This document shows positions 43,537 through 53,184 of a stretch of 64,000 bases of DNA, piece after piece. Source of the stretch: W0P28-013 sp051878315 (GTDB taxonomy: Bacteria; Bacteroidota; Bacteroidia; Bacteroidales; Paludibacteraceae); the NCBI GenBank assembly GCA_051878315.1, contig JBJEJW010000063.1, positions 32,698-96,697 on the forward strand, in the 5' to 3' direction. The notes under the pieces were generated by a model that saw only the letters and a list, made by a program, of their open reading frames with translations, did no database searches and was not told the origin of the DNA. The first letter of the stretch is position 1; each line of letters begins with the position of its first letter. Position numbers and translations under genes: made by a program.

Positions 43537-46500
43537 ATGTTCAAAAAAGTATCTGTTTTAGTAGTTGCATTTTTGGCGTGCGTGTCGCTGATGGCGGCGC
43601 CTGCTAACGCCCAAAAAGTGCAGAAAGAGTCGCGTTTCGCATGGCTGAAAAGTGTGGAACAGCAGGCTCCGGCAAAAGCGCCTGCGGTTGTGCCACAACC
43701 ACAGCGCGAACGTAGCATGGCCGAACCAAAGCCGTTGAGAAGTGTGCAGAATCAACAAAAAAGTTTGTTCAAAGCACCGGTGGTGAGTAACGACACCATA
43801 TTTATTACTGAAAAAGATTTGCCTTACACCGTCGATACCCGCCTCTCGGCAAGCGCGGTGGTGGCGCTGAAACTGTCCGAAAAGACGAAAGTCGCTGTGT
43901 CGGTGAGTGCCGAAATAGCCGGCTCGTATTACGCCTTGCAGGTCGATGGCGTGCAGATGGGTTCGGGCATGACTGTACTTATTCACGAGTGGCCGGCCGG
44001 CCAAGTGGCTGTGCTGCCGGTGACGGATTACGATCAATATGCAGGGCGCCCGTGCAAACTCGCTTTCAGCATAGTGGGCGCATCGGACATCGTGTCGAGC
44101 ATCAACGATTTGGCGGTAGATACCATTGAGTCGCTGCCGTTTACGGCCGTAGAGACCGCGCCGCAAGCCGTGAAATATCTGCTTGACGAAGCCGAAACAG
44201 TGGGCGAGTACCATTTCTATCGTCCGATAGCCACCAAGGCATTCTACTACCAAGCGCCTAAAGATTTGAAGTATGCCATTTCGGCGTCGGACATCATCTG
44301 TTCGCTGGATGCGGCTTTGGCTCCTATCGTGGAAAATTACGGCACCCCGGCCGTAAACAAAGACGTGAAGGCCGACTCTGCTTCGACCTATGTGGTGCAA
44401 TCGACCGATGGCACTTTCACGTTCAATATGAAAGAGGGCGAACTGCCCGCCTATCAAATTGGTGGCGTAGATGAAGTAACGCAGGTAGAACTGCCGTTCC
44501 GTTACGAAGGCACTTTGTCGCATGCGTGTACCGGAGCGTGGTTGGGCTGGAAATACGATGCCTATGTGTTCACACTGACCAAACAGGCCCGAGTGCGTGT
44601 GTATAATTCGCAGTCTGTCTATGTGTATCTGTCCGATTCCGATGGCTTTGGGAAAGGATTAAGTTATGGCACGTCCGATGTATTGGAGCCGGATACCTAT
44701 GTGGTTGAATGTTACAGTGCTTCTGACGAGTTTGCTGCTGTCGATTATTGCTTGTTTATCGATATGGTGGATGTGGCCTCGCCGTACATTCCGCTTTACG
44801 ACACCATGCCGTACGATGGCTCACTTACCGTTGGCAAAACAGCGTATGGCACTATTGCGTGCACCGATGGTCAATTTGTTCAGTTGGGTGCCGCTTCCTC
44901 CGCAGCCGGCTTTGCCAAAGGGTTCAAAGTGGAGTTGGAGCCGGGATCCTATCGCGCTGCGCTTACCGTGTCGGGCGATGCCGGCGTGGGCAAAGGTGCT
45001 GTCTTGGCGGTCTATTCGCAACTGACCGGCACGCTGGACGACGATACCGTGGCTTTCACTGCCGACTATATATATGATTATCAGCACCAAACCTCTTGCT
45101 CGGTGGCGCGCGAATTTTCGGTAACCAAGGCGGGGACTTACTATGTGGCGATTGCCGATTGGTTCGACGATTGCTCCAATAACTATGCGTTGTCGGTCGA
45201 GAAGTTCGTGCCTGACCACTTCACCGAGATAACACTGCCGTTTGCTGCCGACGATGTATTGTTCGACCCTACCGATGCCGCTTTGTATTTGTATTATCAG
45301 ACCATAGGCTACGCCTTCGTGGTGCCGCAGGATACGTTGCTCAAAGTGTCGCTGCAATCAGACAACGGTGAGTTTGGAGCGCTGATTACATCCTCGTTAA
45401 ACGAGTATCCGGTTATCGGTGTTTCGGGCGAGTCGTATGTGTCTGTGCCGGCCGGCTATTGGTATATGCCTGTTGTCGAGCGGTTCAATCAAAAAGCGAC
45501 GTTCAGCATCGCGCTGGAATATTCCGACAAACAAATTGCCACCGACACCATCACGCTCGATTCGTTGCTGCGTGCCGCCAAAGTGGTCGAGGCTGTCGAA
45601 AACGAGACGCTTTTCTTGGGGTCTAAACCGACCGAGTTGGTCGAAGATATTGAAGGCATAACGCGCTATGCCTACGCCTACAACATGGCGCTCGACTCGG
45701 GCGAATGTGTGCGCTTCACACGCACCTGCGATTACGACGAATATCTGTTTGTCTATCGTGCCACGGCCGATACGTTCGAATTGTGGGCCGACTACGACGA
45801 TTCTTTCCCACCGATTGAAGCGGACAGTACCACCAATTACTATTTTGTGGTGTCGTCGTTTGCTGAATGTAGAATGGGCAATATTACCTTGTCGCTGACA
45901 AAACTGGCAAAAGACAAAATAATCTCGGTGGACTCAGTGCTGAATCATGCCATCGACATCACGCTGCCGTATCACGCCGAGGGTGAGTTCAGCGACGCAT
46001 CGGCCGATTATTACGAGGATGGCCGCTATCGCCAAGTGTACCGCGTGCAGCTGACGGAAGGCTCAGTGGCCGAGTTCCGAATGCAGGCCGAGAATTTCAG
46101 TTATAATGTTGGTCCGAGCATTGAATTCTACGATGCAGATACAAATTTGGTCGATTATGGCGCTACATCTTATGTGTACGCAGTCGATTCTACTGCCTAT
46201 TATTATGTGGTGCTTACCACTGATAGAGAGGGAGGTGAAGGTACTTATTTGTTCGATGCTAACGCTGTGCAGACGACGGTTACCGTGGACGAATTGGTGG
46301 CCGCTGCAACGCTGCTCGACCAAATGCGTGGCACACGCACGGCCGACAAACCGCAAGTCAATGCTACCGAAGGCTCGTTCGATTGTTGGTACAACTTGGC
46401 GCTGGATTCGGCACAAGTTTTCCTCTTCAGTTTCGAGTCTATGAATAATATAGGCACTATTGATGTATATAAAAAGGTTGGCGAAACGATGACTGACGTT

Positions 46501-48087
46501 TCGTGCCCTTGGATAGCCGGTAATACATGGTATCTGCAGGCCGATACGGTGGCAACCTACTATTTGAGAATATCTTTAGCCTCCTCGTTCGATAGTTTGA
46601 CGTTCGACTACAAAAAGACGGAACGCTTAGACCAACTGCCGGTTCAAACGGTCGATTCCTATCTGCGGCTGAACGGCGTATTCGATACCGACAACTATCA
46701 TTTGATGGCTATAATGGATCAACCGGCCTTGACTACCGACCTGTATAGCGTGCAACGCAACGCCGGCGAGGGACTCGCACTCATGCGTCGTAATACGCGT
46801 GGTGGTTTAATGGTAATGATATCGGAAACGATGATGAGTAGTGATGGCGTTCAAAATCTGCCCGACGCATCGGCCGCTGTAACGGATTCGCTGATTTTGG
46901 CGTCCGATTGGAATACAACGGTTTACAATCGTCCCGACTACGACTTCTTGTTGCACACCACCTTGTCATTGGATACGATATTAACACATGCACCGGAACT
47001 CGATTTCGCCACTTTGCCTGTCAGCAAAAATGGTACCATCGATCGACTCTTTGCCGAAAATGCTTGGTACTACAATGGCTCTGACAACTATGCCGTATTC
47101 GGAGCCTACAAGGTGGATATGAAAGCCGGCCAAACACTTCAATTCACAGGCTCCGGCAATTTTGAATATATGATGGAGGTTTATACCTATGACGGCACCG
47201 CATTTAATCCTGTTTCCTATAATAGTGGCTTCGATATGTCGTTCCGGGCATCGAGCGCCGACACCTATTATATTGTATTGCTGACGCAATTGTATGATTA
47301 TTCGAGCGTGTTCGACCTGTTGGACGGCACCTACGCTTACACGCTGCAAAACCCGATGGTGCTAACCGAAATCGTCGCTGTTGATGTCGATTGCGCATCT
47401 GTCGTAACCGACGACATTGAATCGGAAGTTGCTGCACGCATGGCTCTGGTCGAACTGCAACTCACTATGACTGCCCAAAACGGCGCTGTCATCAATGTTG
47501 CTAACACGTCGTCGGCTTGGGTGCTCGATGCCGAACTGACCACGGCGTCCTATACCGTAACCTTGCCCGAAGGCTATATCTTTGTCGAAGGTGTTAATCC
47601 GACTGTTACGGTGCTGGTTAACCCAGTTACTGTCGATGTGCAGGCCGGCGCAAACGGTACCGTATCGCCCGCCGGCAGCAAAGTGGTGCGCCGCAACTCG
47701 TCGATGACGCTCAACATCGCTGCCAACGAAGGCTACGTTGTCGATGCCGTCAAAGTGAATGGCGAACCGGCTTCGTGTGATGTCGTGGGCAAATCGTCCG
47801 GCGAATTTACTTTTGTGGCCAATCAGAACATGGCAGTCGAAGTAACATTCCGTCTTTCTACGGCCATCGACCAAGTGCTGACGAAACAGGCTGTAGTTTA
47901 CACGCAACAGCGCACGTTGGTTATCGATGGTGTTGAGGCCGGAACCGACATCCGCATCTACACAGTGGCCGGCACGCTCATTTGCGCCGACAAAGCCACC
48001 TCGACCACGCAGGCATACACCATGCCGACAGCCGGTTTGTACATTGTACGCATCGGTTTGCAGATCGAAAAGGCTATTTGCAAATAG
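43537..48087 (+). CDS. Large surface protein with repeated beta domains and T9SS-type C-terminus
   Basis: 1516 residues, function unknown. A signal peptide (MFKKVSVLVVAFLACVSLMAAPANA) and a Lys/Gln/Pro-rich linker lead into many beta-rich units. Several resemble bacterial pre-peptidase C-terminal domains (for example SVTKAGTYYVAIADW). Two stretches align by eye: near residue 668 (ITLDSLLRAAKVV ... YNMALDSGECVRF) and near 913 (VTVDELVAAATLL ... YNLALDSAQVFLF). Residues about 1364-1440 look like an InlB B-repeat/Listeria-type unit (GANGTVSPAGSKVVRRNSS). The end (IRIYTVAGTLI, AGLYIVRIGLQIEKAICK) is a sorting-type domain. Single-gene transcript between its own promoter and a strong terminator; divergent from the LamG-protein operon. 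Confidence 0.82.
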   Translation: MFKKVSVLVVAFLACVSLMAAPANAQKVQKESRFAWLKSVEQQAPAKAPAVVPQPQRERSMAEPKPLRSVQNQQKSLFKAPVVSNDTIFITEKDLPYTVDTRLSASAVVALKLSEKTKVAVSVSAEIAGSYYALQVDGVQMGSGMTVLIHEWPAGQVAVLPVTDYDQYAGRPCKLAFSIVGASDIVSSINDLAVDTIESLPFTAVETAPQAVKYLLDEAETVGEYHFYRPIATKAFYYQAPKDLKYAISASDIICSLDAALAPIVENYGTPAVNKDVKADSASTYVVQSTDGTFTFNMKEGELPAYQIGGVDEVTQVELPFRYEGTLSHACTGAWLGWKYDAYVFTLTKQARVRVYNSQSVYVYLSDSDGFGKGLSYGTSDVLEPDTYVVECYSASDEFAAVDYCLFIDMVDVASPYIPLYDTMPYDGSLTVGKTAYGTIACTDGQFVQLGAASSAAGFAKGFKVELEPGSYRAALTVSGDAGVGKGAVLAVYSQLTGTLDDDTVAFTADYIYDYQHQTSCSVAREFSVTKAGTYYVAIADWFDDCSNNYALSVEKFVPDHFTEITLPFAADDVLFDPTDAALYLYYQTIGYAFVVPQDTLLKVSLQSDNGEFGALITSSLNEYPVIGVSGESYVSVPAGYWYMPVVERFNQKATFSIALEYSDKQIATDTITLDSLLRAAKVVEAVENETLFLGSKPTELVEDIEGITRYAYAYNMALDSGECVRFTRTCDYDEYLFVYRATADTFELWADYDDSFPPIEADSTTNYYFVVSSFAECRMGNITLSLTKLAKDKIISVDSVLNHAIDITLPYHAEGEFSDASADYYEDGRYRQVYRVQLTEGSVAEFRMQAENFSYNVGPSIEFYDADTNLVDYGATSYVYAVDSTAYYYVVLTTDREGGEGTYLFDANAVQTTVTVDELVAAATLLDQMRGTRTADKPQVNATEGSFDCWYNLALDSAQVFLFSFESMNNIGTIDVYKKVGETMTDVSCPWIAGNTWYLQADTVATYYLRISLASSFDSLTFDYKKTERLDQLPVQTVDSYLRLNGVFDTDNYHLMAIMDQPALTTDLYSVQRNAGEGLALMRRNTRGGLMVMISETMMSSDGVQNLPDASAAVTDSLILASDWNTTVYNRPDYDFLLHTTLSLDTILTHAPELDFATLPVSKNGTIDRLFAENAWYYNGSDNYAVFGAYKVDMKAGQTLQFTGSGNFEYMMEVYTYDGTAFNPVSYNSGFDMSFRASSADTYYIVLLTQLYDYSSVFDLLDGTYAYTLQNPMVLTEIVAVDVDCASVVTDDIESEVAARMALVELQLTMTAQNGAVINVANTSSAWVLDAELTTASYTVTLPEGYIFVEGVNPTVTVLVNPVTVDVQAGANGTVSPAGSKVVRRNSSMTLNIAANEGYVVDAVKVNGEPASCDVVGKSSGEFTFVANQNMAVEVTFRLSTAIDQVLTKQAVVYTQQRTLVIDGVEAGTDIRIYTVAGTLICADKATSTTQAYTMPTAGLYIVRIGLQIEKAICK

Positions 48088-48117
48088 TGACGAAATAGTT
48101 GCTGTTAAAGCATTTTT

Positions 48118-48152
48118 AAGCGACCGGCCGGAGTGTCGGTCGCTTTCTTTTT
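48118..48152 (+). terminator. Strong terminator after the 1516-residue protein gene
   Basis: AAGCGACCG (48118-48126) pairs with CGGTCGCTT (48137-48145) around a 10-base loop, then TCTTTTTT. It insulates the surface locus from the ribosomal operon. Confidence 0.85.
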
Positions 48153-48238
48153 TGCGAAATACAAAAAAAACTTATCAACAACTTAACGCTCTGATTTTAT
48201 GACAATTATGTTCTTTATAGCAAGTTTTTATAAAAACA

Positions 48239-48270
48239 TTTGGTAGTTTCGTAAAAAAGATGTAATTTTG
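48239..48270 (+). promoter_or_regulatory. Promoter of the rpsL ribosomal operon
   Basis: TTTG (48239-48242) and TAATTTTG (48263-48270) with a 20-bp spacer. The rpsL ATG is 55 nt downstream. Confidence 0.78.
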
Positions 48271-48325
48271 CAAGCCCAAATAGTGGGAAAAGTTAACAAT
48301 TTTAGTAATACAAAAATCAGAAAAA

Positions 48326-48700
48326 ATGCCTACAATTCAACAATTAGTTAGAAAAGGAAGGGTTGTTCTGGAAGACAACAGCAAGGCTCCAGCCTTGGAT
48401 TCTTGTCCTCAACGCCGTGGCGTTTGTGTGCGTGTTTACACGACGACGCCCAAAAAGCCGAACTCTGCCATGCGTAAAGTGGCTCGTGTTCGTCTGACAA
48501 ATGCGAAAGAGGTCAACGCTTATATCCCGGGCGAAGGACACAACTTGCAAGAGCACTCTATCGTTCTCGTTCGTGGCGGCCGTGTAAAAGACCTCCCCGG
48601 TGTTCGTTATCACATTGTTCGTGGTACGCTCGATACCGCAGGTGTTACATCGCGCACACAGCGTCGTTCGAAATACGGTGCCAAACGTCCGAAAAAATAA
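48326..48700 (+). CDS. rpsL: 30S ribosomal protein S12 (uS12)
   Basis: Decoding-centre protein of the small subunit. 124 residues with the conserved loops TTPKKPNSAMRKVARV and VRGGRVKDLPGVRYH. Lys43 and Lys88, where changes give streptomycin resistance in E. coli, are both the wild-type lysines. First gene of the ribosomal supercluster, transcribed from the promoter at 48239. Confidence 0.98.
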   Translation: MPTIQQLVRKGRVVLEDNSKAPALDSCPQRRGVCVRVYTTTPKKPNSAMRKVARVRLTNAKEVNAYIPGEGHNLQEHSIVLVRGGRVKDLPGVRYHIVRGTLDTAGVTSRTQRRSKYGAKRPKK

Positions 48701-48774
48701 CCAATCCATTTAATTAACACAAAGTACTAAAAATTGTTTTTGATTTTTTGAGCCTTGATGAGGGTTGAGTAAAT

Positions 48775-48790
48775 GCGTTCGACGGAACGC
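48775..48790 (+). promoter_or_regulatory. Hairpin in the rpsL-rpsG leader
   Basis: GCGTTC-GACG-GAACGC forms a 6-bp stem with a tetraloop, 50 nt before rpsG in a 139-nt gap. In E. coli S7 binds its own mRNA between rpsL and rpsG; a similar role here is inference. There is no following T run, so termination is unlikely. Confidence 0.45.
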
Positions 48791-48839
48791 GTTGAAGACA
48801 AACAGACAGCCAAAACAAAAACGTAATCTTTATTGAAAA

Positions 48840-49316
48840 ATGAGAAAAGCAACGCCTAAAAAACGGGTTATCCTGCCGGATTCCGTTTTTAACGAAGTGA
48901 TGGTAACAAAATTCGTCAACCACTTGATGTTCGACGGAAAGAAAAACCTCTCTTTTGAAATCTTCTATGGTGCTCTTGATTTGGTAAAAGCAAAATTGCC
49001 GAACGAAGAGAAAACTCCTCTCGAAATCTGGAAAACCGCTCTCGACAACATCACACCGCAAGTCGAAGTGAAGTCGCGCCGTATCGGTGGCGCTACGTTC
49101 CAAGTTCCTACCGAAATCCGCCCGGATAGAAAACAATCTATCTCGATGAAAAACTTGATTATCTTTGCCCGCAAACGCTCGGGACATTCGATGGCCGAAA
49201 AATTGGCTGCCGAAATTGCCGACGCATATAATAATCAAGGTGGCGCATTCAAACGTAAAGAGGAAATTCACCGCATGGCCGAAGCCAACCGCGCATTCGC
49301 ACATTTCCGTTTCTAA
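48840..49316 (+). CDS. rpsG: 30S ribosomal protein S7 (uS7)
   Basis: Head protein of the small subunit that nucleates assembly of the 3' domain of 16S rRNA and contacts E-site tRNA. 158 residues; blocks KFVNHLMFDGKK, VEVKSRRIGGATFQVP and a Lys/Arg-rich tail AFKRKEEIHRMAEANRAFAHFRF (in part) identify it. The 139-nt spacer before it holds a small hairpin. Confidence 0.98.
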   Translation: MRKATPKKRVILPDSVFNEVMVTKFVNHLMFDGKKNLSFEIFYGALDLVKAKLPNEEKTPLEIWKTALDNITPQVEVKSRRIGGATFQVPTEIRPDRKQSISMKNLIIFARKRSGHSMAEKLAAEIADAYNNQGGAFKRKEEIHRMAEANRAFAHFRF

Positions 49317-49337
49317 ATCTTCTAAACAAGTAAAGAG

Positions 49338-51455
49338 ATGGCTAAAAAAGATTTGCATTTTACACGCAATATCGGTATCATGGCTCACATTGATGCCGGT
49401 AAAACAACTACTTCCGAACGTATTCTGTTCTACACCGGCTTGACACACAAAATCGGCGAAGTACACGATGGTGCTGCCACCATGGACTGGATGGAACAAG
49501 AACAGGAACGCGGCATCACCATTACTTCGGCTGCCACAACCACGTTCTGGAAATACAACGATAATAAGTACAAAATCAACCTGATTGATACTCCGGGGCA
49601 CGTTGACTTCACCGTAGAAGTTGAACGCTCGTTGCGTATTCTCGATGGTGCCGTAGCTACATTCTGTGCTGTCGGTGGCGTCGAACCGCAATCCGAAACC
49701 GTATGGCGTCAGGCCGATAAGTATAACGTACCGCGTATCGGTTATGTAAACAAAATGGACCGTTCGGGTGCCAATTTCTTCGATGTCGTGCAACAAATTC
49801 ACGACGTACTCGGCGCTAATCCTTGCCCGATTCAAATCCCGATTGGTGCTGAAGAACACTTTAGAGGCATCATCGATTTGATTCGCATGAAAGCACTCTA
49901 TTGGCACGACGAAACCATGGGTGCCGAATACGAAATCGATGATATTCCAGCCGAATTGCAGGCCGAAGCCGAAGAATGGCGCGACAAAATGCTCGAAACA
50001 CTTGCCGGCATTGACGACGCATTGATGGAAAAATATTTCGACGATCCCTCTTCTATCACCGAAGACGAAATCAGAGCAGCCGTTCGCAAAGGTACGCTCT
50101 CGATGGAAATCAATCCGATTATCTGCGGCTCGTCGTTCAAAAACAAAGGTGTGCAACCGCTGCTCGATGCCGTGTGCGCTTATCTGCCTTCGCCGCTCGA
50201 TACACCGCATATCGATGGTACCGATCCGCGCGACCCTGAAAAACAACTGACCCGCAAACCTGACGATGACGAACCTTTGTGCGCTCTCGCGTTCAAAATC
50301 GCCACCGACCCGTATGTCGGCCGCTTGTGCTTCTTCCGCGTTTATTCGGGACACCTTGATGCAGGCTCGTATGTATTCAACTCGCGATCGGGCAAAAAGG
50401 AACGCATCTCGCGTATATTCCAAATGCACTCCAATAAACAAAATCCGGTTGACGTAATCGGTGCTGGCGACATTGGCGCAGGCGTAGGTTTCAAAGATAT
50501 TCGTACGGGCGATACGTTGTGCGCCGAAGAGGCTCCTATCGTACTCGAATCCATCGATTTCCCCGATCCTGTTATCGGTATCGCTGTCGAACCTAAATCA
50601 CAAGCCGACGTTGATAAATTGGGTATCGGTCTGTCGAAATTGGCCGAAGAAGACCCGACGTTTACTGTCAAAACCGACGAACAATCCGGCCAAACCGTTA
50701 TTTCCGGTATGGGCGAATTGCACTTGGAAATTATTATTGACCGTCTGAAACGCGAATTCAAAGTGGAATGTAATCAAGGTCGCCCGCAAGTATCGTACAA
50801 AGAGTGCATCACTCAAACCGTTGATTTGCGCGAAGTGTACAAGAAACAATCCGGCGGTCGTGGTAAATTCGCCGACATTATCGTCAAAGTCGGTCCTGCC
50901 GACGAAGATTGGACGGGTGGTTTGCAGTTCATCGACGAAGTAAAAGGCGGTAACGTGCCGAAAGAGTTTATCCCTTCGGTACAAAAAGGTTTCCAAACCG
51001 CTATGAAAAACGGCGTACTTGCCGGCTATCCTGTCGATTCGCTGAAAGTTACTTTGGTTGACGGATCGTTCCACCCTGTTGACTCCGACCAACTCTCGTT
51101 CGAAATTTGCGCACAAATCGCGTTCAAAAACGCATGCGCAAAAGCACGTCCGGCACTGCTCGAACCAATCATGAAATTGGAAGTGGTAACCCCCGAAGAG
51201 AGCATGGGCGACGTCATCGGCGACTTGAACAAACGTCGCGGACAAGTAGAAGGCATGGAATCGAGCCGTACAGGCGCCCGTATCGTGAAAGCAAAAGTAC
51301 CGCTGGCCGAAATGTTCGGCTATGTTACGGCACTGCGTACCATCACATCGGGACGTGCTACATCTTCGATGGAATTTTCACATTATGCCGAGGTTTCGAC
51401 ATCGATAGCCAAAGCCGTAGTCGAAGAAGCCAAAGGTCGTGTTGACCTCTTGTAA
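49338..51455 (+). CDS. fusA: Translation elongation factor G
   Basis: GTPase that drives translocation of tRNA and mRNA on the ribosome. The G1 motif AHIDAGKTT, G3 DTPGHVDF and G4 NKMD are intact and the effector loop ERGITITSAATT is present. Domains II to V follow normally (for example GMGELHLEIIIDRLKREF). Length 705 is usual for canonical EF-G. Starts 21 nt after rpsG. A long hairpin follows before rpsJ. Confidence 0.98.
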   Translation: MAKKDLHFTRNIGIMAHIDAGKTTTSERILFYTGLTHKIGEVHDGAATMDWMEQEQERGITITSAATTTFWKYNDNKYKINLIDTPGHVDFTVEVERSLRILDGAVATFCAVGGVEPQSETVWRQADKYNVPRIGYVNKMDRSGANFFDVVQQIHDVLGANPCPIQIPIGAEEHFRGIIDLIRMKALYWHDETMGAEYEIDDIPAELQAEAEEWRDKMLETLAGIDDALMEKYFDDPSSITEDEIRAAVRKGTLSMEINPIICGSSFKNKGVQPLLDAVCAYLPSPLDTPHIDGTDPRDPEKQLTRKPDDDEPLCALAFKIATDPYVGRLCFFRVYSGHLDAGSYVFNSRSGKKERISRIFQMHSNKQNPVDVIGAGDIGAGVGFKDIRTGDTLCAEEAPIVLESIDFPDPVIGIAVEPKSQADVDKLGIGLSKLAEEDPTFTVKTDEQSGQTVISGMGELHLEIIIDRLKREFKVECNQGRPQVSYKECITQTVDLREVYKKQSGGRGKFADIIVKVGPADEDWTGGLQFIDEVKGGNVPKEFIPSVQKGFQTAMKNGVLAGYPVDSLKVTLVDGSFHPVDSDQLSFEICAQIAFKNACAKARPALLEPIMKLEVVTPEESMGDVIGDLNKRRGQVEGMESSRTGARIVKAKVPLAEMFGYVTALRTITSGRATSSMEFSHYAEVSTSIAKAVVEEAKGRVDLL

Positions 51456-51468
51456 ACAATAAAAAAAG

Positions 51469-51515
51469 AGAATCGCGGCGCATTAGCGAATGACTCTTAA
51501 TGTGCCTGCGATTCT
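51469..51515 (+). promoter_or_regulatory. Long hairpin between fusA and rpsJ
   Basis: AGAATCGC-GGCGCATTA pairs with TAATGTGCC-T-GCGATTCT: 17 pairs including one G-T, one bulged T, and a 12-base loop. The bases after it (TCAAAAAATG) are not a T run, so it does not look like a standard terminator. Candidate attenuator or ribosomal-protein binding leader for the S10 operon, or a processing site. Confidence 0.6.
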
Positions 51516-51550
51516 TCAAAAAATGATAATCATTAATATCTAAAAACAAA

Positions 51551-51856
51551 ATGAGTCAAAAAATCAGAATTAAACTCAAATCCTACGATCACAATTTGGT
51601 CGATAAATCGGCCGAAAAAATCGTAAAAACAGTGAAAGCCACAGGTGCAGTTGTTAGCGGACCGATTCCGTTGCCAACACACAAACGTATTTTCACCGTA
51701 AACCGTTCGACATTCGTCAACAAAAAATCGCGCGAACAGTTTGAACTCTCGTCGTACAAACGCTTGATCGACATCTATAGTTCGACAACGCAAACCGTCG
51801 ATGCTTTGATGAAACTCGAATTGCCGTCGGGTGTTGAAGTGGAGATTAAAGTGTAA
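51551..51856 (+). CDS. rpsJ: 30S ribosomal protein S10 (uS10)
   Basis: Small-subunit head protein, also NusE, which joins the ribosome to the transcription antitermination complex. 101 residues with IRIKLKSYDHNLVDKSA and GPIPLPTHKRIFTVNRSTFVN (cited in part). The S10-spc gene order starts here, after a 95-nt spacer that holds a long hairpin. Confidence 0.98.
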   Translation: MSQKIRIKLKSYDHNLVDKSAEKIVKTVKATGAVVSGPIPLPTHKRIFTVNRSTFVNKKSREQFELSSYKRLIDIYSSTTQTVDALMKLELPSGVEVEIKV

Positions 51857-51920
51857 TGCCACTGTGCAATACACAATGAAAAAGAGAATAAATTTACGAA
51901 ATAACTAAAATTTAATTGAA

Positions 51921-52541
51921 ATGCCAGGATTAATTGGAAAAAAAATCGGAATGACATCCGTTTTCAGTGCCGAGGGAAAGAATATTCCATGCACTGTTAT
52001 CGAAGTTGGTCCATGTGTGGTTACGCAAGTTAAAACCGTCGAAAAAGACGGCTACAGCGCACTTCAGTTGGGTTTCGGCGACGTGAAAGAGAAACACGCT
52101 ACCAAAGCCGAAATCGGACATTGCAAAGTAGCAGGCGCAACTCCCAAAGGACACTTGGTTGAGTTCAAAAGTTTCGGTGATGAATTCAAATTGGGCGACA
52201 CCATCACAGTCGACAAAGTTTTTGCCGACGGCGATTGGGTCGATGCCATTGGCACATCGAAAGGTAAAGGCTTCCAAGGCGTAGTAAAACGCCACGGATT
52301 CGGTGGTGTAGGACAATCGACACACGGTCAAGACGACCGTTTGCGTGCTCCTGGTTCGTTGGGTGCATCATCTTACCCGTCGAAAGTATTCAAAGGAATG
52401 CGTATGGCCGGCCGTATGGGCGGCGATCGCGTAACCGTACAAAACCTTCAGGTTATCAAAGTAATACCGGAACATAATCTTGTCTTGATCAAAGGCTCGG
52501 TGCCGGGTGTTAAAGGTTCAATCATTTTAATCGAAAAATAA
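51921..52541 (+). CDS. rplC: 50S ribosomal protein L3 (uL3)
   Basis: Early assembly protein of the large subunit near the peptidyl-transferase centre. 206 residues; GLIGKKIGMTSVF at the start, GTSKGKGFQGVVKRHGF and GRMGGDRVTVQNLQVIK as core signatures. Its TAA overlaps the rplD ATG by one base. Confidence 0.98.
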   Translation: MPGLIGKKIGMTSVFSAEGKNIPCTVIEVGPCVVTQVKTVEKDGYSALQLGFGDVKEKHATKAEIGHCKVAGATPKGHLVEFKSFGDEFKLGDTITVDKVFADGDWVDAIGTSKGKGFQGVVKRHGFGGVGQSTHGQDDRLRAPGSLGASSYPSKVFKGMRMAGRMGGDRVTVQNLQVIKVIPEHNLVLIKGSVPGVKGSIILIEK

Positions 52542-53170
52542 TGGAACTGAGTGTATATAATATCAAAGGAGAAGACACCGGAAAAAAAATCGTTCTGAAA
52601 GACGAAATTTTCGGCATAGAGCCTAACGACCATGCCATCTATTTGGACGTAAAACAATATTTGGCCAATCAACGTCAAGGCACACACAAATCGAAACAAC
52701 GTAGCGAAGTGTCGGGTTCGACACGTAAACTCGGCCGTCAAAAAGGCGGCGGTGGCGCACGCCGCGGTGACATCAACTCGCCGCTGTTGGTAGGCGGTGC
52801 TCGCGTATTCGGTCCTGTACCGCGCGACTATAGTTTCAAATTGAACAAAAAATTGAAACAATTGGCTCGCAAATCGGCATTCTCATACAAAGCACAAAAT
52901 GGCGAAATCATCGTGCTCGATACACTTCAATTTGACGCACCCAAAACCAAAGATTTCGTTGCAATGACAAATAATTTGAAAATAGCCGATAAAAAAACGC
53001 TTGTAATTTTGCCGGAACCAAATAAATTTGTATATTTGTCGGCTCGTAATCTTGCAAAGGCAAAAGTTATAACGGCCTCAGAATTAAATACTTACGAAAT
53101 TTTGAACAACAAAGCTTTGGTACTTACCGAAGCAACTGTTGCCGAAATCGAGCAACATTTTAATGCATAA
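52541..53170 (+). CDS. rplD: 50S ribosomal protein L4 (uL4)
   Basis: Large-subunit protein lining the exit tunnel; in E. coli it also represses its own operon through the S10 leader. 209 residues; the tunnel loop reads RKLGRQKGGGGARRGD, and FGPVPRDYSFKLNKK follows. Coupled to rplC (TAATG). The strong Shine-Dalgarno sequence for rplW lies across its stop. Confidence 0.97.
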   Translation: MELSVYNIKGEDTGKKIVLKDEIFGIEPNDHAIYLDVKQYLANQRQGTHKSKQRSEVSGSTRKLGRQKGGGGARRGDINSPLLVGGARVFGPVPRDYSFKLNKKLKQLARKSAFSYKAQNGEIIVLDTLQFDAPKTKDFVAMTNNLKIADKKTLVILPEPNKFVYLSARNLAKAKVITASELNTYEILNNKALVLTEATVAEIEQHFNA

Positions 53171-53177
53171 GGAGGAG
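53169..53177 (+). promoter_or_regulatory. Strong Shine-Dalgarno sequence of rplW
   Basis: AAGGAGGAG ends 7 nt before the rplW ATG, with GGAGG 9 nt away. Such sites are rare in this phylum, and other genes in the window lack them. Confidence 0.75.
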
Positions 53178-53184
53178 AAAAACC

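Noticed and set aside
48714..50441. Open frame of 575 codons on the minus strand across rpsG and fusA
   Set aside because: Antisense to two conserved genes and part of the rpsG leader; no recognisable domain.
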